NCBI RefSeq assembly: GCF_012911815.1
Contig: NZ_JAATNW010000007.1
Coordinates: 246,589 to 310,588, forward strand
Source of the DNA: Alteromonas ponticola
GTDB lineage: Bacteria; Pseudomonadota; Gammaproteobacteria; Enterobacterales; Alteromonadaceae
Length of the DNA: 64,000 bases
Direction of reading: 5' to 3'
Every line of letters begins with the position of its first letter. Position 1 is the first letter of the stretch. Below, in pieces: positions 36,578-43,179 of this stretch. The notes below the pieces were generated by a model. It was given only the letters and a program-made list of their open reading frames with translations, ran no database searches and was not told where the DNA came from. The translations under genes and the position numbers were made by a program.

Positions 36578-38569
36578 GTGACTGAGATCATCCGCGTTCT
36601 TCTCATCGAAGATGATGAAGACGATTATTTTTTAACTGCTGACTATCTTTCTCAGTGCGAAAACCCGCGTTTTCAGCTAAGTTGGGTAACGAATGGTGAA
36701 GATGCATTAGCAGCGTTAAGAAAGAAGCCGTTTGATATCTGTCTGCTTGATTACATTCTTGGTCCTGAAAACGCCATGGACGTGCTTGAAAACCTCAAAG
36801 CGAATGGCATTTCAGTTCCGGTTGTGATCCTGACAGGTCAGTCTGATGCCCAGGTTGATGAAATGGTGATGCGCGCAGGTGCCGCTGACTACCTGACTAA
36901 GACCGAGATTGAAACACCTCGCTTTATGCGAACCATGCGCTATGCAATGGTTCGTAGTGAAATTGAAAACGAACGTTTAGAGCGGCATAAAGTTGAGCAG
37001 CAAAACAAGGCGAAGGACAAGTTTCTTGCTCACTTAGGTCACGAATTACGCACCCCACTCACCTCTATTCTCGGTTACACCGAATTATTATTGGATGACG
37101 AAAAGAGCCAGAAAATTCAGCAGGAACTATCGATAATTCATACTAATGGCAAACACTTATTGAGTTTGTTAAACGATTTATTGGATATGTCTCGTATCAT
37201 GGCCAACAAACTTGAGCTGTCGCCCCGCAATATCCACTTCAGTGCATTTATGACCGACGTGCATTCGCTGATGAATCTGGCAGCCAAGGATAAGGGGCTT
37301 TCGCTCACCATCCAGTCAAATACATTAGTCCCGGAACAAATATTCACTGACCCGACCCGACTCAGACAGGTGCTGATTAATTTGATCAGTAACGCGGTGA
37401 AATTTACCGATTCAGGACAAATCGTGGTGACAGTTTCCATGCACGAAGGCAAAGGATTGATGTCCCCGCCGAAGCTGCAATTTGACGTGGAAGACACTGG
37501 AATCGGTATGCTTCCAGACAAGTTGGAATCTATTTTTCAACCTTTTGAGCAAATCGAAGATGTGATGCGTGCAAACCATGGCGGTGCTGGTCTGGGCCTG
37601 GCCATAAGTCGCGAACTGGTGCACAAGATGGGCGGTGAACTGACAGTTTCATCTAGCTTCGGCGAAGGCAGTATTTTTACATTCTGTATCCACCCTGGCG
37701 CAATTAACGAAGATAAACTTGAACAGTTAAGTTTAACCTCTCCCCAGGCAGCCGTTGCTAACAATCCCAACTTGCATGTTTCCGGGCGTGTGTTAATTGT
37801 GGATGACTTGAGAGAAATTCGCCGCTTAACCGGCCACTTGGTAAGTCAATGTCACGCCACTGTAGGCTACGCGGAAAACGGCGTAAAAGCGCTTGAAGCG
37901 GTATTATTAGCAGAAAAAGAGAATCACCCTTATCACTTGGTGTTAATGGACATCCATATGCCGGTGATGAATGGAATTGACGCGCTTAATGCATTGAGGC
38001 GGCATAATAGTAATGTAGCTGTGGTAGCAATCACTGCCGCGAGTCGCAAAGGGTTGAAACAATCGTTGCTTGATCAGGGATTTGATGATGTCATCGGCAA
38101 GCCGATTGATAAAGCAGAGCTGCTAACGGTGCTGGATAAATATCTGATACGCACCTATGGACCCACTATCGAAACTAATGAAAGGGACAGCGTATTACAT
38201 CGACATTTACCTAAAGATGATGCGAATCAACGAAAAAAGATCCTGGTTGTCGAGGACGATTATGACGCATCAGAATTGATGCAGTTGCTGCTAACCCATC
38301 AGGGTCATGATGTTTTGGTTGCCCACACCGGCAATGAAGCAGTGCAAAGTCTTAAAGAGTCCAGCTTCGATTACGTGTTACTAGATTTGACCTTGCCCGA
38401 TACAGACGGTTATAGCCTGGCAGAAGAAATAAAAACTTTTCAGGGTGATATTTGTATTGTCATCGTAAGCGGATATGAACCTGATAAAGAGAGAATGTCT
38501 CAATTAGGTATTGAGGAAGCACTTATCAAACCTGTAAGCAAAGAAATGTTAGCCAATTTAATTGACTGA
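36578..38569 (+). CDS. Hybrid histidine kinase REC-HisKA-HATPase-REC-REC
   Basis: A 663-residue cytoplasmic kinase with GTG start. The first receiver (1-125) has acceptor D58; HisKA has H155 (HLGHELRTPLTSI); the ATPase shows N-box LINLISNAVKF, DTGIGM and GGAGLGLAI; two further receivers have D458 (LVLMDIHMPVMNG) and D603 (VLLDLTLPDTDG). There is no membrane segment and no Hpt domain, so a separate phosphotransfer protein is needed to pass phosphate on; the 74-residue DHp-like protein of the same operon is a candidate. Last gene of the operon. Confidence 0.94.
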   Translation: MTEIIRVLLIEDDEDDYFLTADYLSQCENPRFQLSWVTNGEDALAALRKKPFDICLLDYILGPENAMDVLENLKANGISVPVVILTGQSDAQVDEMVMRAGAADYLTKTEIETPRFMRTMRYAMVRSEIENERLERHKVEQQNKAKDKFLAHLGHELRTPLTSILGYTELLLDDEKSQKIQQELSIIHTNGKHLLSLLNDLLDMSRIMANKLELSPRNIHFSAFMTDVHSLMNLAAKDKGLSLTIQSNTLVPEQIFTDPTRLRQVLINLISNAVKFTDSGQIVVTVSMHEGKGLMSPPKLQFDVEDTGIGMLPDKLESIFQPFEQIEDVMRANHGGAGLGLAISRELVHKMGGELTVSSSFGEGSIFTFCIHPGAINEDKLEQLSLTSPQAAVANNPNLHVSGRVLIVDDLREIRRLTGHLVSQCHATVGYAENGVKALEAVLLAEKENHPYHLVLMDIHMPVMNGIDALNALRRHNSNVAVVAITAASRKGLKQSLLDQGFDDVIGKPIDKAELLTVLDKYLIRTYGPTIETNERDSVLHRHLPKDDANQRKKILVVEDDYDASELMQLLLTHQGHDVLVAHTGNEAVQSLKESSFDYVLLDLTLPDTDGYSLAEEIKTFQGDICIVIVSGYEPDKERMSQLGIEEALIKPVSKEMLANLID

Positions 38570-38684
38570 ATTTATTTACGAAATTATTACAAGTTTGCTG
38601 AATAATTTACCTATTAAACCCTTATAATCCCTCAGCTCGCAAGATTATCCCTTATATTTCATACAATTAAAATTTTTCTCATGC

Positions 38685-38700
38685 TGGTATGTGCCTTGCA
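38685..38700 (+). promoter_or_regulatory. Sigma-54-type promoter before the YqjD-like operon
   Basis: TGGTATGTGCCTTGCA matches the consensus TGGCAYR-N4-TTGCW at 11 of 12 defined positions, with exact GG-N10-GC spacing. It lies 44 bases upstream of the ATG at 38745. Best sigma-54 match in the window. Confidence 0.8.
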
Positions 38701-38744
38701 GCCCTTCTCCGTGCATTTGCAAAATACTTTTCAAGGAGATTTTT

Positions 38745-39083
38745 ATGGCTACGCACGCAACGCATTCTTCTACACCTGGTAACGCCGCTGGAGATGTACG
38801 GGCAAACAGTGTTTCAGACTCTACTCATCCTGTTACAGACAAACTGCAAGAGTCTCTTCATAGCTCGGTGGATAAACTGGCTGGTTCAGCGCGCCGTGCT
38901 GAAGAAAATATCCGTCAATCTGCGCATGATTCAGCAGAAAATTGGGAAAAACGTAAAGCCGACGCTGAACAGAAGTGGCAGGGCTCAGCCGTTCGTAAAT
39001 ATGCTATTGAAAACCCTCTGGCGACAGCTGGTATTGCGTTCGCTGCGGGTATGTTGCTGACATCTATTTTCCGTAGCAAATAA
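38745..39083 (+). CDS. YqjD/ElaB-like (DUF883) membrane-anchored stress protein
   Basis: A 112-residue protein: long amphipathic helical part (residues ~25-85), then a C-terminal hydrophobic anchor (ENPLATAGIAFAAGMLLTSIF) ending in Arg-Ser-Lys, the pattern of YqjD/ElaB proteins that tether ribosomes to the inner membrane in stationary phase. ATG 38745 is set by a perfect AAGGAG ribosome-binding site; the frame opens 54 bases earlier inside the promoter. First gene of a four-gene unit behind a sigma-54-like promoter. Confidence 0.88.
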   Translation: MATHATHSSTPGNAAGDVRANSVSDSTHPVTDKLQESLHSSVDKLAGSARRAEENIRQSAHDSAENWEKRKADAEQKWQGSAVRKYAIENPLATAGIAFAAGMLLTSIFRSK

Positions 39084-39086
39084 GCA

Positions 39087-39572
39087 ATGAGTAATTCCAA
39101 TTCTCAGCGACAACAACCGCCCTACTCCGCTGACGAAAAGGATCCGCACTGCCCGGCCAGTGACACTGGCCGGGCAAGTGATTGCAATGAAGAGACGTCG
39201 ATTTACGATGAAGCCTCAATTGCACGCACTATCGAAGTGGCGAAAAACGCTTTTGAATTGAAGAAGCAGGAGTTGCAAGCCGTTGGTGAAGTGGTTGCGG
39301 CTGAGACCGAATTGCTGAAAAAGTCTACGGTTATCACCGTTGCTTCGCTAGTCACCGCATTTGTCTTTTCCTGTTTTAGCTGGATTGCAATAAACGTCTT
39401 ACTCGGTATGGGTCTGGTTGATTTAGGTTTACATTATCTTTTATCAGGCGCAATTGTGTTTGCCCTGAATGTCAGTGTAGTTATTTTTGCCCTTATCGTT
39501 GCTCACAATATGACAAAACGAATTTCGTTACGTCCCATTTTTGAAGCATTGTTAGGCAAAGCTGGAAACTAG
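39087..39572 (+). CDS. YqjE-like (phage-holin superfamily III) membrane protein
   Basis: A 161-residue protein: disordered polar N-terminus (~1-50), an amphipathic helix (FELKKQELQAVGEVVAAETELL), then two membrane helices (~78-105 and ~115-140). This matches the YqjE / holin-like superfamily III, which in E. coli lies between yqjD and yqjK, the same order as here. Starts 3 bases after the YqjD-like stop. The N-terminal coding region contains a very GC-rich perfect hairpin, unlike the rest of the gene. Confidence 0.8.
   Translation: MSNSNSQRQQPPYSADEKDPHCPASDTGRASDCNEETSIYDEASIARTIEVAKNAFELKKQELQAVGEVVAAETELLKKSTVITVASLVTAFVFSCFSWIAINVLLGMGLVDLGLHYLLSGAIVFALNVSVVIFALIVAHNMTKRISLRPIFEALLGKAGN
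39150..39176 (+). repeat. Perfect 13-bp GC-rich inverted repeat inside the YqjE-like gene
   Basis: TGCCCGGCCAGTG / CACTGGCCGGGCA with a single central A. On RNA it would form a very stable stem near codons 22-30, in the disordered N-terminal coding part. It may be an insertion scar or a translational/transcriptional brake within the operon. Confidence 0.85.
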
Positions 39573-39581
39573 GTTTGCATT

Positions 39582-39839
39582 ATGAGCATGTTTATCAACA
39601 AAGAGTTATATGCGGTGAAGGCGTCACGACGACGCTTCGATATAGCCAAGCGGAAAAGTGACAAAGCAGACGAGCAATTAAAAATAAATAGCAAGTTACT
39701 CATTGCGTCGCCCGTTGGTGTATTAGCGTTTTTTAGTATAGGAGCATATAAAGGGGCCACCACTGACAGTCCGCCCTCCCGACGCAGGCAGGCGATAGTT
39801 ACGTTCCTTCGCACGGTACTGATAAAATTTTTAGCTTAA
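39582..39839 (+). CDS. YqjK-like small protein
   Basis: An 85-residue basic protein, 10 bases after the YqjE-like gene. The N-terminal half is Lys/Arg-rich (KASRRRFDIAKRKSDKADEQL) and a weak hydrophobic segment follows (LLIASPVGVLAFFSIGA). Position and composition match the third gene of the yqjD-yqjE-yqjK set; sequence similarity by eye is modest. Function unknown. Confidence 0.6.
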   Translation: MSMFINKELYAVKASRRRFDIAKRKSDKADEQLKINSKLLIASPVGVLAFFSIGAYKGATTDSPPSRRRQAIVTFLRTVLIKFLA

Positions 39840-39849
39840 GGAGAAGTAT

Positions 39850-40419
39850 ATGTTTGAGCGAAAAAACCTAACCCGCATTACCTATTTTATCAGCAGCGCA
39901 ATTTTTTCGCTCACCCTGTTATTAGCATGTTCAACAGTACCCAATGCTGCACCTACTGAATATAAAGCGGCTAATTTACCTAATGGCTATGGTTATTCAA
40001 GTACCCAATTATCTGCAAATGAATATAGAGTCATGTTTAAAGCGACGGATAAGACTTCAGCCGATCTGGTACAGGAATACACCCTGCGGCGAGCAGCAGA
40101 ACTGGCAGAAAAACAAAATTACACCTGGCTCACGATTGTAAAAACAGATATAGAAAAGAAGCGGGGTCAGGGCAAATCAGCAGTTAGAACTAAACCTACA
40201 AGAAGCGTAAACCCGCTGCAGGACCAGCAGTGTACCATGTCGGGCTGTGAGCAAGTCGCTCAGCCGTTTATTGAAAATGAAGATGACATTGAAGTACAAA
40301 CACTGCCCATGTCAGATATTTATTACTCGATCGTGGTGAGAATGAGTCAAACAAAATCCAGCGATGGTGCTTTCAATGTCAGCGAGCTGCTGCAAAAAGT
40401 AAACCGCTCAGCCGAGTAA
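39850..40419 (+). CDS. Lipoprotein of the CC0125/CC1285 type
   Basis: A 189-residue lipoprotein: signal peptide with lipobox LLAC (lipidated Cys 27), then GYGYSSTQLSANEYRVMFKATDKTSADLVQEYTLRRAAELAEKQNY, the conserved block of CC0125/CC1285-family lipoproteins. Gln at +2/Ser after Cys suggests outer-membrane sorting. Two later cysteines (CTMSGCEQ) are 5 residues apart. Last gene of the unit begun at 38745; AAGGAG ribosome-binding site. Function unknown, envelope-associated. Confidence 0.82.
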   Translation: MFERKNLTRITYFISSAIFSLTLLLACSTVPNAAPTEYKAANLPNGYGYSSTQLSANEYRVMFKATDKTSADLVQEYTLRRAAELAEKQNYTWLTIVKTDIEKKRGQGKSAVRTKPTRSVNPLQDQQCTMSGCEQVAQPFIENEDDIEVQTLPMSDIYYSIVVRMSQTKSSDGAFNVSELLQKVNRSAE

Positions 40420-40627
40420 GTATTGCCGCGTCAATGCTGGCACTTCTTCCGGGGGGCTGTGCGGCGGTAAAAATTTCACGTCCTTATCTGAATAATTTAT
40501 ATACTTTTCTAGCTTAGTTGCGATTGGTTATAGACAACCACGCTACCCATCCTTGTTTAGCTCTCATAATTTATTGATATGTATGCAGAATTATTATTGA
40601 ATTAAAGTTAAGCAATTGAATTAATTA

Positions 40628-40643
40628 CGGTATGTACCATGCA
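40628..40643 (+). promoter_or_regulatory. Sigma-54-type promoter before the DUF2383 gene
   Basis: CGGTATGTACCATGCA: GG-N10-GC spacing exact, 9 of 12 consensus positions. It shares the core GGTATGT-N-CC-N-TGCA with the promoter at 38685. It lies 55 bases upstream of the GTG start at 40699. Confidence 0.65.
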
Positions 40644-40698
40644 AGAGCCTTTATGAAATTTTTGTTATTCGTGTTTATCATTTTGTTGGAGAAAATTC

Positions 40699-41181
40699 GT
40701 GGGTCATCAAGCTCCTGATGTGAAAAAAATTTCAGCGCTCATTAAAGTGCTCAATGGAGGCATTGAGTTCTACCAGGAGGGAGTCGAAAAAATTAAAGAG
40801 GCAAATCTTAAGGCCTTGTTTGGGCAAATGATTGAAGAGAAACAAGAAGCGGTGGCTTCATTGCAGGGCTTCGCCGTAGCTGAACAGGGACATACTGAAA
40901 CCCAGAATGATTTTGGCGTTGAAATAAGAAGTATGTACACAAAGTTGCTAGGAAATTTTACCAGCGACATGGCGCATACTTATATTGAGCAATTAGAGGA
41001 AGTTGAAGATAAAGTCCTTCAATCCATTGATGATGCCCTTGAGGTTAAGCAACCAACCAGGTGTGCAACAGAGCTGCGGCGTATTCGTACTCGCATGCAA
41101 CAATGTCATGACCAGATGAAGTGGTTTAAAACTGAATCAGAAAAACGACGTTTGTCTCCAGCACTGAGTCGAACAAGCTAA
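40699..41181 (+). CDS. DUF2383 (PA2169-type) four-helix-bundle protein
   Basis: A 160-residue all-helical soluble protein. Segments KVLNGGIEFYQEGVEKIKEANLKALFGQM and the Glu-rich second half match the ferritin-like PA2169/DUF2383 family, which is often induced in stress conditions. GTG start with a GGAGA ribosome-binding site. The C-terminal tail is basic. Single-gene unit with its own sigma-54-like promoter. Metal binding is plausible for the fold but not demonstrable here. Confidence 0.8.
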   Translation: MGHQAPDVKKISALIKVLNGGIEFYQEGVEKIKEANLKALFGQMIEEKQEAVASLQGFAVAEQGHTETQNDFGVEIRSMYTKLLGNFTSDMAHTYIEQLEEVEDKVLQSIDDALEVKQPTRCATELRRIRTRMQQCHDQMKWFKTESEKRRLSPALSRTS

Positions 41182-41324
41182 AGAGAATCAACGTGTTTTC
41201 TCCTTCCCTACTCTTTAATTATCAAGGAATTGGGTAAGGAGATAGTGCTGGAAAGGTTCAAGCGTTTTGCCATTATTGGACCACGTGCAATATCAATTGA
41301 GACCATCAGTTGATGCCTTTATAA

Positions 41325-41963
41325 TCAAAGATGCACGTCATTCGATCGAGCGACCCAGTTCATGTCCTTCGTTTGTTCATCTAAGGTGCCTTTGGCATCT
41401 TCCAGGAAAATCTGACAAAAGTAATCAACGCACTGATATTGTTCACGATACGATTTTAATTGTACTTCCATTTCCTGCATTGCATTGGCAAACTCAGAGT
41501 TTGACTTAGATAGTTCGTAATCACATTTAAGGTAAGCACACAGCACATCCGCGGCCTTAGCCAACTTTACATGCATATCTTGTTTATTTTGCTCAATCAG
41601 TGGACTATAGCGTTGCTGAAGTACTGCTGGTAACGTCTTTATAAGCATACCTTCAAAACGTTTCTCTAACTTTTTAATTGCCGCAGTGGTTTCGGGATCA
41701 TGATATTTAACCGGACTGGGAATATCACTCATTCCTGCTATTTCACTGCCCTCATGAAATATTGCCATACTGGCGACCCTATCGGGATTAATGTCTTCGC
41801 CAAATACATCCGCCGCAATGGCGCCAAGCATATGGGCTACCATAGATGCTTCATAAATATGAGTAGATAACATTTCTTCCTGAAACTGCGCCATCAGGGG
41901 CCAACGCTTAACATTTCTGGCGCGCTGCATAAGACCGATAAAAGCGGAATGGTCTTTCGCCAT
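41325..41963 (-). CDS. YfbR-like HD-domain 5'-deoxynucleotidase with HD to HE change
   Basis: A 212-residue homologue of E. coli YfbR, which hydrolyses 5'-deoxyribonucleotides. Clear alignment blocks: RWPLMAQFQEE, STHIYEASMVAHMLGAI, IPSPVKYHDPE, KLAKAADVLCAYLKCDYEL. Metal ligands H35, H70 and D139 and the catalytic E74 are conserved, but the Asp of the HD motif is Glu here (FHEGSE). This may alter metal preference or activity. Transcribed opposite to its neighbours; convergent with the DUF2383 gene. Confidence 0.88.
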   Translation of the reverse strand: MAKDHSAFIGLMQRARNVKRWPLMAQFQEEMLSTHIYEASMVAHMLGAIAADVFGEDINPDRVASMAIFHEGSEIAGMSDIPSPVKYHDPETTAAIKKLEKRFEGMLIKTLPAVLQQRYSPLIEQNKQDMHVKLAKAADVLCAYLKCDYELSKSNSEFANAMQEMEVQLKSYREQYQCVDYFCQIFLEDAKGTLDEQTKDMNWVARSNDVHL

Positions 41964-42167
41964 AAGTCACTAAACCTTTTCAATGACAAATTTACTGCAT
42001 TATATCAATATTTAACTTAATTAATGTCGGATTTTTAAAATTTAGAGTGCCACCAATGATTTATCCCGTGTAAAAAGTGCAAGATTAAATGTAATTAATT
42101 ATGGCAAAAATATCCGCAGGATAACTCAAATCACACATTTCCTTTTAAATTCATAAACATAAGTCAT

Positions 42168-42183
42168 TGGCATAAAAAAAGCA
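42168..42183 (+). promoter_or_regulatory. Sigma-54-type promoter before the DUF1328 gene
   Basis: TGGCATAAAAAAAGCA: perfect TGGCAYR half, GG-N10-GC spacing exact, 10 of 12 consensus positions. It lies 42 bases upstream of the ATG at 42226. Confidence 0.72.
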
Positions 42184-42225
42184 TAAGTGTAGAAGACATT
42201 AAACGAAATCGATAAGGGGATTACC

Positions 42226-42402
42226 ATGTTAGGTTGGGCAATTACGTTCTTTATTATCGCCATTATTGCAGCAGTTTTTGGTTTTGGCGGCATTGCCGGT
42301 GCAGCAACCGGTATTGCACAATTTTTATTCTTTGTTTTCGTAGCGTTACTCGTTATTTCGTTAGTTGCGAATGCGCTACGTGGCAAATCACCTAAAGTCT
42401 AA
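42226..42402 (+). CDS. DUF1328 (YtjA-type) small membrane protein
   Basis: A 58-residue protein with two hydrophobic helices ([19 protein letters not shown] and [18 protein letters not shown]) around the conserved [13 protein letters not shown] turn of DUF1328/YtjA proteins, commonly part of envelope or general stress regulons. Ribosome-binding site AAGGGGA. Followed 23 bases later by a small lipoprotein gene and then a terminator, so this is a two-gene unit behind a sigma-54-like promoter. Confidence 0.9.
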   Translation: MLGWAITFFIIAIIAAVFGFGGIAGAATGIAQFLFFVFVALLVISLVANALRGKSPKV

Positions 42403-42425
42403 TTCTGGAAAAGGAGAAAGGATTA

Positions 42426-42620
42426 ATGATTTCATATAAGGCATTTTTGAAAACACTATTGGTTGCGGGTTTTGCAATGTCACTTGCAGCCTGTGAGGAA
42501 GGCCCAGCAGAAGACGCAGGTGAAGAATTGGATGAAATAGTAACTGACGCAGGTAATGCAGTTGAAGATGCCTGTGAAGATGCTAAAGACAATATGGATG
42601 CTGAAGACGAAGACTGCTAA
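42426..42620 (+). CDS. Small acidic lipoprotein
   Basis: A 64-residue lipoprotein: signal peptide and lipobox LAAC (Cys 23), then ~40 residues that are almost half Asp/Glu (EDAGEELDEIVTDAGNAVED) with two further cysteines, the last at the C-terminus. AAGGAGA ribosome-binding site. I do not recognise a named family. Likely an entericidin-like or cation-binding envelope peptide by size, but that is a guess. Confidence 0.85.
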   Translation: MISYKAFLKTLLVAGFAMSLAACEEGPAEDAGEELDEIVTDAGNAVEDACEDAKDNMDAEDEDC

Positions 42621-42634
42621 TTAATGCGGTTTAA

Positions 42635-42666
42635 CAAAAGCCAGAACTGATGTTCTGGCTTTTTTG
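42635..42666 (+). terminator. Intrinsic terminator after the small lipoprotein
   Basis: Stem AAAAGCCAGAAC / GTTCTGGCTTTT, 4-base loop TGAT, T6 run following; ~15 bases after the stop codon. Confidence 0.93.
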
Positions 42667-42711
42667 TGTGTAAATTACACTGTGTTTCATCTACGATGAA
42701 ACCATACGTAT

Positions 42712-43179
42712 TTACGAATTATCTTTCGCTGGTTCCTGACGGGTCCAGTGCAGGAAAAGCGCAAGGGAGATGAGAAGCAGACTAGCCGAGATAACTACTG
42801 CGACCGGGTAAAACAGGTTACCAGCCATATCTAACTGACTGTACTTGATCACCAATATCAATCCTTCCAGAACTAATGCAATTATTACCACACTAACAAA
42901 GCGAGTCACCGTGCGCCTGATTGACCAAATCAAGCCTATGTCTTCATCGCCCTGTCCCCTATATTCTTTGAAAATTCCTACAGAAAGTTCATAGGTAGCC
43001 AGTGCGATGAATAGGTCGTTGATGCTACGTATTATTCCGGTAACTAATTGTTCATCCGTCTGCAGTGCAGTAACAAAATGATAGATAGCCATTCCCACCA
43101 TAGAGTAGGATACAATCATGAATAAAACAGAAAACATGGACGCGGTGATTTTACGGATCCATTTCTTTTCTCCCAACAC
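42712..43179 (-). CDS. Four-helix inner-membrane protein, PsiE-like
   Basis: A 155-residue protein with four hydrophobic helices. I choose GTG 43179: it overlaps the RND gene stop as TAGTG and is preceded by AAGGAG; a longer frame from 43215 lacks a ribosome-binding site and overlaps more. The segment NDLFIALATYELSVGIFKEY resembles PsiE-type membrane proteins. Translationally coupled to the MMPL-like exporter, so it may be an accessory subunit. Function unknown. Confidence 0.7.
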   Translation of the reverse strand: MLGEKKWIRKITASMFSVLFMIVSYSMVGMAIYHFVTALQTDEQLVTGIIRSINDLFIALATYELSVGIFKEYRGQGDEDIGLIWSIRRTVTRFVSVVIIALVLEGLILVIKYSQLDMAGNLFYPVAVVISASLLLISLALFLHWTRQEPAKDNS

